Assembly (NCBI RefSeq): GCF_022846655.1 | Contig: NZ_AP025667.1 | Location: 5,121,001 to 5,185,000, forward strand | DNA: 64,000 bases | DNA from: Streptomyces seoulensis | GTDB taxonomy: Bacteria > Actinomycetota > Actinomycetes > Streptomycetales > Streptomycetaceae | Reading direction: 5' to 3' | Shown here: piece by piece, positions 1 to 8,151 of the stretch | Numbering within the stretch: the first letter of the stretch is position 1 | Layout of the letters: each line of letters begins with the position of its first letter | Program-made: the position numbers and the translations under genes | Notes under the pieces: generated by a model | Database searches by the model: none | What the model was told of the DNA's origin: nothing | What the model saw: the letters and a program-made list of their open reading frames with translations, nothing else

Positions 1-69
1 CGTGGACACGGTGCTGCTGCCCGCTCCTCGAACCTGACGGCCCAGAGACGGCCCGACGGCCCCGACCGA

Positions 70-105
70 GCCCCCTGCCTGGCGCTAAACTCCCTGGTAG
101 GGGGC
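70..105. terminator. Possible terminator hairpin beyond arsI
   Basis: GCCCCCT at 70-76 is matched by AGGGGGC at 99-105, and the match extends outward with one mismatch. It lies past the 3' end of the minus-strand arsI gene, so it could end that transcript. The 22-base loop is long and there is no clear T tract. I recognise no gene in 1-206. Confidence 0.25.
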
Positions 106-206
106 TTGTTCGTGCCCGGCCACTGCAAGTTCTCCGGGCTTCGGCATAACCCTTCCAGTGTCGCAGATCAACACGGCCCGCCCAGGCCAGAGGCGGGTGT
201 GCGCGG

Positions 207-683
207 TCACCTCCGGGGGACGACTGCGGACGTATCCACCTCCGGAGCACCCTCGTCGGCCCGACCGGAGCAGCAGCCGCCGGCCGGGGCGGGGGCGGCG
301 CTCTTGCCCAGGGTGCCGGCGTCGGCCTTGACCACGTAGACCTCCCAGGGCTCCTTGCCGGGGCCGTGGACCCACACCTTGTCCTGGAGGGCGTAGCAGC
401 AGGAGGTGTCGCGCTCCTCGAAGGCGGCCAGGCCGGCTTCCTTCAGCCGTCCGGTCGCCGCGGAGACCTGGTCGGTGGAGTCGACCTCGACGCCGAGGTG
501 GTCCAGGCGGGTGTCCTGTCCGGGCTCGCCTTCGATCAGGACGAGCTTGAGCGGCGGTTCGGTGATCGCGAAGTTGGCGTAGCCGTCGCGCCGCTTCGCC
601 GGTTCGACGCCGAACAGCTTCGAGTAGAAGTCGACCGACGCTTCGAGGTCGCTGACGCGGAGGGCGAGCTGGACGCGAGACAT
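207..683 (-). CDS. arsI: ArsI/CadI-type C-As lyase (vicinal-oxygen-chelate dioxygenase)
   Basis: A 158-residue glyoxalase/bleomycin-resistance fold protein of the ArsI/CadI family. Known members are non-heme iron dioxygenases that cleave the carbon-arsenic bond of trivalent organoarsenicals such as MAs(III). The vicinal cysteine pair that binds As(III) is at 95-96. Likely metal ligands are Gln5, His62 (in LDHLGVEV) and Glu114 (in PWEVYV). A second CC pair at 137-138 sits in a glycine-rich tail. The ATG at 683 was chosen over an upstream in-frame ATG because GGGAG precedes it and the protein then begins with the family's MSRVQLAL. It diverges from the arsR operon, so shared ArsR control is likely. 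Substrate is inferred, not shown. A cadmium-induced CadI-like role is the alternative. Confidence 0.85.
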   Translation of the reverse strand: MSRVQLALRVSDLEASVDFYSKLFGVEPAKRRDGYANFAITEPPLKLVLIEGEPGQDTRLDHLGVEVDSTDQVSAATGRLKEAGLAAFEERDTSCCYALQDKVWVHGPGKEPWEVYVVKADAGTLGKSAAPAPAGGCCSGRADEGAPEVDTSAVVPRR

Positions 684-701
684 GGCGGTGCTCCCATCGA
701 C

Positions 702-725
702 TTGCATTGACATCTGTCGATGCAA
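702..725. promoter_or_regulatory. Probable ArsR operator palindrome between arsI and arsR
   Basis: A 24-base imperfect palindrome with outer arms TTGCAT and ATGCAA and inner arms GACA and TGTC; 20 of 24 positions are symmetric. It lies in the 79-base spacer between the divergent arsI and arsR starts, where a SmtB/ArsR dimer would be expected to repress both directions. A TTGACA hexamer lies inside it at 707-712, but I see no good -10 at the right spacing. Function is inferred from position and symmetry. Confidence 0.6.
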
Positions 726-762
726 CATTGCGCCCTGCATAGAAGCCTGTCAATATCGAAGC

Positions 763-1170
763 ATGTCGAAGCAAGAGCCTGCCGTGTCGGACCGGACCTC
801 CGGGGACGATGACTGCTGCCCGGGACTGCTGACCGCTCCCCTGGGCGAGGACCAGGCGGTCGAGTTGGCGAAGGTGTTCAAGGCACTGGGGGACCCGGTC
901 AGGCTGCGGCTGCTGTCGCTGATCGCTTCGAGGGCGGGCGGGGAGGTCTGCGTCTGTGACCTGACTCCGGCGTTCGACCTGTCCCAGCCGACCATCTCCC
1001 ATCACCTCAAGCTGCTGCGCCAGGCCGGCCTCATCGACTGCGAGCGGCGCGGCACCTGGGTCTACTACTGGTCGCTGCCGGAGACGACCGACCGTCTCGC
1101 GGGCATCCTCACCCGCCCGAGCGGCGAGCCCCTGCCCCTCCACGCGGAGACCGCCGGAGCGTCGTCGTGA
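763..1170 (+). CDS. arsR: ArsR/SmtB-family arsenic-responsive repressor
   Basis: A 135-residue winged-helix repressor. The ELAKVFKALGDPVRLRLL opening helix and the SQPTISHHLKLLRQAGLI recognition helix are typical of ArsR. Cysteines in EVCVCDL, at the start of the DNA-binding helix, match the classical As(III)/Sb(III) site; a further CC pair lies in the N-terminal tail. The ATG at 763 gives the usual length; the longer frame starting at 682 would run through the operator. It is the first gene of arsR-acr3-arsC-arsN, and its stop overlaps the acr3 GTG by 4 bases. As(III) binding should release the operator at 702-725. Confidence 0.9.
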   Translation: MSKQEPAVSDRTSGDDDCCPGLLTAPLGEDQAVELAKVFKALGDPVRLRLLSLIASRAGGEVCVCDLTPAFDLSQPTISHHLKLLRQAGLIDCERRGTWVYYWSLPETTDRLAGILTRPSGEPLPLHAETAGASS

Positions 1171-2261
1171 GCATGAGCGCACCTGACCGGAACGTGGCCG
1201 GACGCCTGTCGTTCCTGGACCGTCATCTGGCGCTGTGGATCCTCGCCGCGATGGTGGCCGGGCTCGGCCTGGGGCGCCTGGTGCCCGGGCTCGGGGACAC
1301 GCTGGCGACGGTGACCGTGAGCGGGGTGTCCCTGCCGATCGCGGCGGGCCTGCTCGTGATGATGTACCCGGTGCTGGCCAAGGTCCGCTACGACCGCCTC
1401 GACACCGTCACCCGGGACCGCCGGCTCCTGTTGCCCTCGCTGCTGCTGAACTGGATCGTCGGCCCCGCGCTCATGTTCGCCCTGGCCTGGCTGTTCCTGC
1501 CGGACCTGCCCGAGTACCGCACCGGCCTGATCATCGTCGGCCTCGCCCGCTGCATCGCCATGGTCGTCATCTGGAACGACCTCGCCTGCGGAGACCGCGA
1601 GGCCGCCGCCGTCCTGGTCGCCCTGAACTCCGTGTTCCAGGTGATCGCGTTCTCGGCCCTCGGCTGGTTCTACCTGAGCTTCCTGCCCGGCCTGCTCGGC
1701 CTGGCGCAGAGCGGACTGGACGTCTCGGTCTGGGAGATCGCCCGCAGCGTGCTGATCTTCCTGGGCATCCCGCTCGCGGCCGGCTACCTCACCCGCCGCA
1801 TCGGCGAGAGGACCAGGGGCCGCACCTGGTACGAGTCGAAGCTGATCCCGCGCGTCGGCCCCTTCGCCCTCTACGGACTGCTGTTCACCGTCGTCATCCT
1901 CTTCGCCCTCCAAGGCGACGCCATCACGTCCAAGCCCCTCGACGTGGCCCGCATCGCCCTGCCGCTGCTGGTCTACTTCGCGCTCATGTGGTCCGGCTCC
2001 ATGGTTCTCGGCCGGGCCGTGGGCCTGGACCACCCGCGTGCGACCACGCTCGCCTTCACCGCCGCGGGCAACAACTTCGAGCTGGCCATCGCCGTCGCCA
2101 TCGCCACCTACGGCGCCACCTCCGGCCAGGCCCTCGCCGGCGTCGTCGGCCCGCTCATCGAGGTACCCGTACTGATCGGCCTCGTCCACGTCGCGCTGTA
2201 CGCCCGCCGCTACTTCACCCCCGCCACGCCCGCAGCCCTGGAAGACCCCGCCCATGTCTGA
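1167..2261 (+). CDS. acr3: ACR3-family arsenite efflux permease
   Basis: A 364-residue membrane protein with about ten hydrophobic segments. It belongs to the ACR3 (bile/arsenite/riboflavin transporter superfamily) arsenite/H+ antiporters rather than the unrelated ArsB type. The essential TM4 cysteine is Cys129 in GLARCIAMV, and the conserved acidic residue is Glu305 in GNNFELAIA; both positions match the numbering I recall for the Corynebacterium glutamicum protein. It exports As(III), including that made by ArsC and ArsI. The GTG start at 1167 overlaps the arsR stop and an ATG two codons on is equally possible. The 3' end overlaps arsC by 8 bases, indicating translational coupling. Confidence 0.93.
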   Translation: MSMSAPDRNVAGRLSFLDRHLALWILAAMVAGLGLGRLVPGLGDTLATVTVSGVSLPIAAGLLVMMYPVLAKVRYDRLDTVTRDRRLLLPSLLLNWIVGPALMFALAWLFLPDLPEYRTGLIIVGLARCIAMVVIWNDLACGDREAAAVLVALNSVFQVIAFSALGWFYLSFLPGLLGLAQSGLDVSVWEIARSVLIFLGIPLAAGYLTRRIGERTRGRTWYESKLIPRVGPFALYGLLFTVVILFALQGDAITSKPLDVARIALPLLVYFALMWSGSMVLGRAVGLDHPRATTLAFTAAGNNFELAIAVAIATYGATSGQALAGVVGPLIEVPVLIGLVHVALYARRYFTPATPAALEDPAHV

Positions 2262-2673
2262 CACCGCCCTGCCCACGGTGCTGTTCGTCTGCGTCCACAA
2301 CGCCGGACGCTCCCAGATGGCCGCCGCCTTCCTCACCCACCTCGCGGGGGACCGCGTCCAGGTCCGCTCCGCGGGCTCCGCACCGGCGGACACCGTCAAC
2401 CCGGCCGTGGTCGCGGCACTCGCCGAGGTCGGCATCGACATCTCGGCCGAGGTCCCCAAGGTGCTCACCGTCGAGGCGGTCCGAGGCTCCGACGTCGTCA
2501 TCACCATGGGCTGCGGGGACACCTGCCCGGTCTTCCCGGGCAAGCGCTACCTCGACTGGCGCCTCACCGACCCCGCCGGCCAGGGCATCGACGCCGTCCG
2601 CCCCATCCGTGACGAGATCGAACACCGCGTCCGCGACCTCATCGAGGAGATCGCCCCGGCGGTACGGCGGTGA
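2254..2673 (+). CDS. arsC: Arsenate reductase, low-molecular-weight phosphatase fold
   Basis: A 139-residue protein reducing arsenate to arsenite for export by the preceding Acr3. The catalytic CX5R loop is Cys13-Arg19 (CVHNAGRS), with the conserved Asp in LTDPAG. Cys87 and Cys91 (CGDTC) are placed like the relay cysteines of thioredoxin-linked enzymes, so the electron donor may be thioredoxin. Many actinobacterial enzymes use mycothiol/mycoredoxin instead and the sequence alone does not settle this. Its ATG lies inside the end of acr3 and its stop overlaps the next GTG by 4 bases. Confidence 0.92.
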   Translation: MSDTALPTVLFVCVHNAGRSQMAAAFLTHLAGDRVQVRSAGSAPADTVNPAVVAALAEVGIDISAEVPKVLTVEAVRGSDVVITMGCGDTCPVFPGKRYLDWRLTDPAGQGIDAVRPIRDEIEHRVRDLIEEIAPAVRR

Positions 2674-3182
2674 CACCCCCGGCCGGAGTGCGCCTCGGTC
2701 CCATGGGCCCGGAGCACGCGGCCCAGGTCCTGGAGATCTACCGACTCGGCATCGACGAAGGCGACGCCACCTTCGAGACGGCCGCCCCCACCTGGGACCG
2801 GTTCGACGCCGCCAGGCTGCCCGGCCACCGGCACGTCGCACTCGACGACACGGGCACCGTGCTCGGCTGGGTCGCCGTGGCGCCCGTCACGGACGGCTGC
2901 GCGTACGCCGGCGTCGTCGAGCACTCGGTGTACGTCCGTCCCGGCGCACGTGGCCGGGGGATCGCCGCCGCACTCCTGCGCGAACTGATCACGTCGACCG
3001 AGGCAGCGGGCATCTGGACGATCCAGTCCGGCGTCTTCCCGGAGAACTCCGCCAGCCTCGCCCTGCACCGGTCCGCCGGATTCCGCGTCATCGGCACACG
3101 CGAACGCATCGGCAAGCTCCACGGCGTATGGCGTGACGTCATCCTGATCGAGCGGCGGAGCACGTCCGCCGGAACGTCGTAG
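2670..3182 (+). CDS. arsN: GNAT acetyltransferase, ArsN1/phosphinothricin acetyltransferase-like
   Basis: A 170-residue GNAT protein. It carries the GDATFET segment near residues 31-37 and EHSVYV followed by the acetyl-CoA loop RPGARGRGIA (about 84-99), which characterise the phosphinothricin acetyltransferase/ArsN1 branch. Known ArsN1 enzymes acetylate the alpha-amino group of the arsenical antibiotic arsinothricin; relatives acetylate phosphinothricin or methionine sulfoximine. Membership as last gene of the ars operon (GTG overlapping the arsC stop) favours an arsenical substrate, but motifs alone cannot separate the activities. A strong hairpin follows. Confidence 0.75.
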   Translation: MTPPAGVRLGPMGPEHAAQVLEIYRLGIDEGDATFETAAPTWDRFDAARLPGHRHVALDDTGTVLGWVAVAPVTDGCAYAGVVEHSVYVRPGARGRGIAAALLRELITSTEAAGIWTIQSGVFPENSASLALHRSAGFRVIGTRERIGKLHGVWRDVILIERRSTSAGTS

Positions 3183-3213
3183 GAAAGGTGGGCGCGCAGT
3201 CGCCCCGCGCGAA

Positions 3214-3258
3214 CGCCGACGGGCCCCGCCCTCGAAGTGAGAGCGGGGCCCGTCGGCG
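3214..3258. terminator. Bidirectional terminator between arsN and cdsA
   Basis: A perfect 16-base-pair GC-rich stem, 3214-3229 paired with 3243-3258, with a 13-base loop. It sits between the converging ends of arsN (3182) and cdsA (3268) and can serve both strands. No T tract, as is common in Streptomyces. Confidence 0.8.
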
Positions 3259-3267
3259 TGTCCGGGG

Positions 3268-4308
3268 TCAGGACCCCACGAACGCCACCATCAGCAGCCA
3301 CACCACGGGTGCCGTCGGCAGGAGGGAGTCCAGGCGGTCCATGATTCCTCCGTGGCCGGGGAGGAGGGTGCCCATGTCCTTGATGCCGAGGTCACGCTTG
3401 ATCATGGACTCGCCGAGGTCGCCCAGCGTGGCGCTGGCCGCGACCGCGAGGCCCAGGATCAGGCCCTGCCACCAGGCGCCGTCGTCGATCAGGAACTGCA
3501 TGCACAGCGCGCCCGCGACCATGGCGAAGGCCACCGCGCCCAGCAGACCCTCGCGGGTCTTGCCGGGGCTGATGCGCGGAGCGAGCTTGTGCTTGCCGAA
3601 GCGCCAGCCCACCGCGTACGCGCCGGTGTCGCTGACGACGGTGAGGAGCAGGAACGTCAGCACCCGCCAGGCACCGTCGTCGGCGGTGAGCATCATCGCC
3701 ACGAACGTCGCCAGGAACGGGACGTAGAACGCGGCGAAGACGCCGGCCGTGACGTCCTTCAGGTAACCCTCCGGCGGCTGTGTCATCCGCCAGACCAGGA
3801 CCGCGAGCGCGGTGAGCGCCATGGCGACCCAGGCACCCTCGGGGCCGCGCGCGTAACCGGCGACCACCATGGCCGCCCCGCCCACCGCGAGCGGCACCAG
3901 CGGTGCCTTGATCCCCTTGCGCTCCTGGAGCCGACTGGTCAGCTCCCACAGCCCGACGACCACCGCGACCGCGACCACACCGACGAAGACGGCCTTGACG
4001 ACGAACAGCGAGGCGATGATCACCACGCCGAGTCCGACGCCGACGCCTATGGCCGCGCTCAGATCACGGCCCGCGGTCTTCTTCGGCGCGGGTACCGGCT
4101 GCGGGGAGTCGGGCATCGGGTCGTCGTCCTGGTCTCCGCCATACGCGGGTACGTCGGGCACGCTGGGCATGGGGCGAGTCTGCTGCGCCTCGGGCGCATC
4201 GTAGGCGGGACCCGCCGGGGCAGCCCCCTGGACAGGCCCACCCGCGGTGGGCCCCCAGTACCCGGCCTGCCCCGCCTGCGGCGGCGCCCCCCAGGAAGAG
4301 TCGCTCAT
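3268..4308 (-). CDS. cdsA: Phosphatidate cytidylyltransferase (CDP-diglyceride synthase)
   Basis: A 346-residue integral membrane enzyme making CDP-diacylglycerol from CTP and phosphatidic acid, the precursor of cardiolipin, phosphatidylinositol and phosphatidylethanolamine. The C-terminal family signature is visible (GDLGESMIKRDLGIKD then GHGGIMDRLDS). The first ~110 residues form a polar Pro/Gln/Gly-rich tail before the first membrane span, longer than in E. coli. The ATG overlaps the frr stop by one base, so the two are probably coupled. Confidence 0.95.
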   Translation of the reverse strand: MSDSSWGAPPQAGQAGYWGPTAGGPVQGAAPAGPAYDAPEAQQTRPMPSVPDVPAYGGDQDDDPMPDSPQPVPAPKKTAGRDLSAAIGVGVGLGVVIIASLFVVKAVFVGVVAVAVVVGLWELTSRLQERKGIKAPLVPLAVGGAAMVVAGYARGPEGAWVAMALTALAVLVWRMTQPPEGYLKDVTAGVFAAFYVPFLATFVAMMLTADDGAWRVLTFLLLTVVSDTGAYAVGWRFGKHKLAPRISPGKTREGLLGAVAFAMVAGALCMQFLIDDGAWWQGLILGLAVAASATLGDLGESMIKRDLGIKDMGTLLPGHGGIMDRLDSLLPTAPVVWLLMVAFVGS

Positions 4309-4868
4309 CAGACTTCGAGCAGCTCCGCTTCCTTGTGCTTGAGAAGCTCGTCCACCTGCGCCACGTACTTGGCGGTCAGGTCGTCGAGCTCCTTCTCGGC
4401 GCGGCGGCCCTCGTCCTCGCCGACCTCGCCGTCCTTGATCAGCTTGTCGATGGCGTCCTTGGCCTTGCGGCGCACGGAGCGGATCGAGACCTTGGCGTCC
4501 TCGGCCTTGTGCTTGGCGACCTTGATGTAGTCGCGGCGGCGCTCCTCGGTCAGCTCGGGGAACACCACACGGATGATGTTGCCGTCATTGCTGGGGTTGA
4601 CGCCCAGGTCCGAGTCACGGATCGCCTGCTCGATGTTGCGCAGCGCGCTCTTGTCGAACGGGGTGACCACGGCCATGCGCGGCTCCGGCACGGAGAACGA
4701 GGCCAGCTGGTTGATCGGCGTCGGGGCACCGTAGTAGTCGGCCACGATCTTGTTGAACATCGCCGGGTGCGCACGGCCGGTGCGGATCGCGGCGAAGTCC
4801 TCCTTGGCGACCACGACGGCCTTCTCCATCTTCTCCTCGGCTTCGAGGAGGGTCTCTTCGATCACCAC
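4308..4868 (-). CDS. frr: Ribosome recycling factor
   Basis: A 186-residue RRF of standard length. With EF-G it splits post-termination ribosomes. The conserved [33 protein letters not shown] and SIRSVRRKA blocks are all present. It lies between pyrH upstream and cdsA downstream, the usual actinobacterial order. The 176-base gap to pyrH is long enough to hold its own promoter, though I cannot identify one. Confidence 0.96.
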   Translation of the reverse strand: MVIEETLLEAEEKMEKAVVVAKEDFAAIRTGRAHPAMFNKIVADYYGAPTPINQLASFSVPEPRMAVVTPFDKSALRNIEQAIRDSDLGVNPSNDGNIIRVVFPELTEERRRDYIKVAKHKAEDAKVSIRSVRRKAKDAIDKLIKDGEVGEDEGRRAEKELDDLTAKYVAQVDELLKHKEAELLEV

Positions 4869-5044
4869 TTGCTCCTGCGTGTCTTGAGTGAGGCCCGGCT
4901 GCGATCCCCGATCGGGCGGCGGCCGGCTGCGTCGCGTCTGCTTCCTGCACGGTTCCCGACCGGCAGGACATTGTCCATCCCCCGGCCGGGGCGCGTCCCG
5001 TCCTTGCCCCGGACAAGGTCGCGCCCGTAAGGCGGGGTCGCCGG

Positions 5045-5803
5045 TCAGTCCCGGCTGCCCTGGTCACCCACGAGTGTGCCGATCTTCTCACCCTTGACGG
5101 CCCGGGCGATATTGCCCTCCGCCAGGAGCTCGAACACGAGGATCGGCAGGCTGTTGTCGCGGCACAGGGTGACGGCGGTGGCGTCGGCGACCTTGAGGTC
5201 GCGGGTGATGACCTCGCCGTAGCCGAGCGCGTCGAACTTGACGGCGTCCGGGTTGGTCTTGGGGTCGGCGTCGTAGACCCCGTCCACACCGTTCTTGCCC
5301 ATGAGCAGCGCCTCGGCGTCGATCTCCAGGGCGCGCTGGGCGGCGGTGGTGTCGGTGGAGAAGTACGGCATGCCCATGCCGGCGCCGAAGATGACCACGC
5401 GGCCCTTCTCCAGGTGGCGCACGGCGCGCAGCGGGATGTACGGCTCGGCGACCTGGCCCATGGTGATGGCGGTCTGCACGCGGCTGTCGATGCCCTCCTT
5501 CTCCAGGAAGTCCTGGAGGGCGAGGCAGTTCATCACGGTGCCGAGCATGCCCATGTAGTCGGAGCGGGCGCGGTCCATGCCGCGCTGCTGCAGCTCGGCG
5601 CCGCGGAAGAAGTTGCCGCCGCCGATCACGACCGCGATCTCGGCGCCGTCACGCACGACGGCGGCGATCTCGCGGGCGATCTTGTGCACCACGTCCGGGT
5701 CGACGCCGAGGCCACCGCCGCCGGAGAAGGCCTCTCCGGACAGCTTCAGCAGAAACCGGCCGCGCACTTTGCCGTCGTCGCTCTTCTGAGCCTTGGTGGT
5801 CAT
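5045..5803 (-). CDS. pyrH: Uridylate kinase
   Basis: A 252-residue UMP kinase of the amino-acid-kinase fold (UMP + ATP to UDP). Visible blocks are [20 protein letters not shown] and the C-terminal EKIGTLV. The ATG at 5803, preceded by GAGGCGGGAT, was preferred over an ATG 15 codons upstream because homologues begin near here. It follows tsf after a strong hairpin, so it is partly separated from the rpsB-tsf transcript. Confidence 0.95.
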   Translation of the reverse strand: MTTKAQKSDDGKVRGRFLLKLSGEAFSGGGGLGVDPDVVHKIAREIAAVVRDGAEIAVVIGGGNFFRGAELQQRGMDRARSDYMGMLGTVMNCLALQDFLEKEGIDSRVQTAITMGQVAEPYIPLRAVRHLEKGRVVIFGAGMGMPYFSTDTTAAQRALEIDAEALLMGKNGVDGVYDADPKTNPDAVKFDALGYGEVITRDLKVADATAVTLCRDNSLPILVFELLAEGNIARAVKGEKIGTLVGDQGSRD

Positions 5804-5842
5804 GGAGATCCCGCCTCTTTCACGTGTTGCACATACGAAGAA

Positions 5843-5890
5843 GGCCATTGCCGATGGGGTCGTTTCCAGCTCCCATGCGCGGCAATGGCC
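5843..5890 (-). terminator. Terminator or attenuator between tsf and pyrH
   Basis: GGCCATTGCCG at 5843-5853 pairs perfectly with CGGCAATGGCC at 5880-5890, and the loop contains a further ATGGG/CCCAT pairing. On the minus strand the stem is followed by TTCTTCGT, a weak T-rich tail. It ends or attenuates the rpsB-tsf transcript before pyrH. Confidence 0.65.
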
Positions 5891-5994
5891 TCCTCGTCAG
5901 ATCTGCTGCCGTCCGCCACTTGCTCACGGACGGCGGTCTGCGCGGACGACTGCTGTCGACCCTATCGGGGTCGCGCGTCGATCGCGGTACGGAC

Positions 5995-6831
5995 TCAGAT
6001 GCCGACCTTGATGCGCGAGAAGCGCGTCAGGGTGACACCGGCCTCGTCCAGCACCTTCTGGACCGACTTCTTGTTGTCCAGGGCGTACGGCTGACCGAGC
6101 ACCGTGGCGTCCTTGAAGAAGCCGTTGAGACGACCCTCGACGATCTTGGCGATCGCGGCCTCGGGCTTGCCCTCGGCGCGGGTGGTCTCCTCGGCGATGC
6201 GACGCTCGGACTCGACGACGTCGGCCGGCACGTCCTCCTTGGAGAGGTACTTCGGCGCGAACGCGGCGATGTGCTGGGCGATGCCCTTGGCGACCTCGGC
6301 GTTGGGCTTGTCCAGCTCGACGAGGACACCGATCTGCGGGGGCAGGTCGGGCATCGTGCGGTGCATGTACGCGGAGACGTAGCCGTCGGTGAACTGCGCG
6401 AAGCGGTCCAGGACGATCTTCTCGCCGAGGTTGGCGTTGGCCTCGTCCACGAACGCCTGGACGGTCTTGCCGGGCTCGATCTCGGAGGCGAGGAGCGCCT
6501 CGATGTCGGCCGGGGAGGTCTTGACGACGTGCTCGGCGATGGCGTTGGCCACGGCCTGGAACTTGTCGCCCTTGGCGACGAAGTCCGTCTCGCACTTCAG
6601 CTCGACCAGGACACCGGCGGAGTTGTCGTCGGCGATGATGGAGACCACGGCGCCGTTCTCGGCGGAGCGGCCCTCACGCTTGGCGACGCCCTTCTGGCCC
6701 TTGATGCGCAGCGCCTCGACGGCCTTGTCGACGTTGCCCTCGGCCTCGTCCAGCGCCTTCTTGCAGTCCATCATGCCGGCGCCGGTGAGCTCACGGAGCT
6801 TCTTGACGTCGGCGGCGGTGTAGTTCGCCAT
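5995..6831 (-). CDS. tsf: Translation elongation factor Ts
   Basis: A 278-residue nucleotide-exchange factor for EF-Tu. The N-terminal UBA-like module with LRELTGAGMMDCKKAL is intact, followed by the core that begins with ELKCETDFVAKGDKF. Length is normal for actinobacteria. It is the second gene after rpsB, a nearly universal pairing. Confidence 0.97.
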   Translation of the reverse strand: MANYTAADVKKLRELTGAGMMDCKKALDEAEGNVDKAVEALRIKGQKGVAKREGRSAENGAVVSIIADDNSAGVLVELKCETDFVAKGDKFQAVANAIAEHVVKTSPADIEALLASEIEPGKTVQAFVDEANANLGEKIVLDRFAQFTDGYVSAYMHRTMPDLPPQIGVLVELDKPNAEVAKGIAQHIAAFAPKYLSKEDVPADVVESERRIAEETTRAEGKPEAAIAKIVEGRLNGFFKDATVLGQPYALDNKKSVQKVLDEAGVTLTRFSRIKVGI

Positions 6832-6880
6832 GAGTCTGTGAGTCTTTCTGGAAGTCTTGGGAGATCGGAGATCCGCATGG

Positions 6881-6911
6881 GCCCGCGATCGGCTTGCGGC
6901 CGGTCGCGGGC
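6881..6911 (-). terminator. Attenuator-like hairpin between rpsB and tsf
   Basis: A 12-base stem (6881-6892 with 6900-6911, one G-U pair) and a 7-base loop in the 97-base-scale gap after rpsB. It may lower tsf transcription relative to rpsB or stabilise the rpsB 3' end. No T run follows, so it need not be a full terminator. Confidence 0.4.
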
Positions 6912-6977
6912 GTCATGTCGGCCTACGGGTGACGGGCGGGGGCGGGGTTCATGCCGCCCCCACCGTCAGCGCCGGTG

Positions 6978-7880
6978 TCAGGCCTGCTCGGCCTCGGGGG
7001 CGGCCTCAACCTCGGCGGCAGCCTCTTCGACGGCCTCGGAGACCGGGGCGTCGGGGGCCGGCGACTCGGCGGCGATCTCGACGGCCTCGGCGGCCTCGTC
7101 GGCCTTCTTCTCGCCCTCGAGCAGGTCGCGCTCCCACTCGGCCAGCGGCTCGGCCGCGGCCTTCTCGCCCTTGTCACCGGTGGCGACGCGCGAGCGGGAG
7201 ATGAGGCCCTCGGCGACGGCGTCGGCGATCACGCGGGTGAGCAGGGTGACGGAGCGGATCGCGTCGTCGTTGCCCGGGATCTTGTAGTCGACCTCGTCGG
7301 GGTCACAGTTGGTGTCGAGGATGGCGACGACCGGGATGTTGAGCTTCCGGGCCTCGCCGACCGCGATGTGCTCCTTCTTGGTGTCCACGATCCAGACGGC
7401 GCTGGGCACCTTCTGCATCTCGCGGATACCACCGAGGGTCTTCTCGAGCTTGGCCTTCTCGCGGGAGAGGACCAGCAGCTCCTTCTTGGTCAGACCGGAG
7501 GCGGCGACGTCCTCGAAGTCGATCTGCTCGAGCTCCTTGAGGCGCTGCAGACGCTTGTAGACGGTCGAGAAGTTGGTGAGCATGCCGCCCAGCCAGCGCT
7601 GGTTGACGTAGGGCATGCCGACGCGGGTGGCCTGCTCCGCGATGGCCTCCTGCGCCTGCTTCTTCGTGCCGACGAACATGACCGTGCCGCCGTGGGCGAC
7701 GGTCTCCTTGACGAACTCGTAGGCGCGGTCGATGTACGACAGCGACTGGAGCAGGTCGATGATGTAGATGCCGTTGCGCTCGGTGAAGATGAAGCGCTTC
7801 ATCTTCGGGTTCCAGCGACGGGTCTGGTGACCGAAGTGGACGCCGCTCTCCAGCAGCTCCCGCATCGTGACGACGGCCAT
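6978..7880 (-). CDS. rpsB: 30S ribosomal protein S2
   Basis: A 300-residue S2 opening with [19 protein letters not shown], with an acidic Ala/Glu-rich C-terminal tail typical of actinobacteria. Two ATG codons lie in tandem at 7886 and 7880. The AAGGAG ribosome-binding sequence directly abuts the first and is 6 bases from the second, so 7880 is the start. The 271-base region to the divergent peptidase gene at 8152 should hold promoters for both and an S2 leader; I cannot place them with confidence. Confidence 0.97.
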   Translation of the reverse strand: MAVVTMRELLESGVHFGHQTRRWNPKMKRFIFTERNGIYIIDLLQSLSYIDRAYEFVKETVAHGGTVMFVGTKKQAQEAIAEQATRVGMPYVNQRWLGGMLTNFSTVYKRLQRLKELEQIDFEDVAASGLTKKELLVLSREKAKLEKTLGGIREMQKVPSAVWIVDTKKEHIAVGEARKLNIPVVAILDTNCDPDEVDYKIPGNDDAIRSVTLLTRVIADAVAEGLISRSRVATGDKGEKAAAEPLAEWERDLLEGEKKADEAAEAVEIAAESPAPDAPVSEAVEEAAAEVEAAPEAEQA

Positions 7881-8151
7881 GGCCATCTCCTTGAGATTCT
7901 CGGTTGTGCCGCGTCCGCCGGACGGCGGTCGCGCCTGACGCCCGCGGTGCGCCGTGCCGCGAAGGACCGAGGGGCGCTTGTACGAACCCTGTGAGGGGCC
8001 TCGTACCGGGGCGTGCGAAGTCGACCCGGTGACCCGGATCGCCAGAAGAAGTGTACGGGACGGCCGGGGTACCGGGTGACGCCGCTGTCCACAACCGGCC
8101 GGTTGTCCACAGATCCCGCCATGATCGGCCGGCGCGCGGCAGGGTTTCCGC

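Noticed and set aside
1-206. Possible mobile-element remnant beside the ars genes
   Set aside because: No inverted repeats, integrase or transposase motif can be supported from the few bases available.
85-1182. 365-residue minus-strand frame over arsI and arsR
   Set aside because: It is the antisense shadow of arsI/arsR with Arg/Pro-rich composition; no recognisable family. The last residues (1-200 region) could not be assigned.
1235-3136. 633-residue plus-strand frame across acr3-arsC-arsN
   Set aside because: Arg/Pro/Gly-rich out-of-frame translation of the ars genes.
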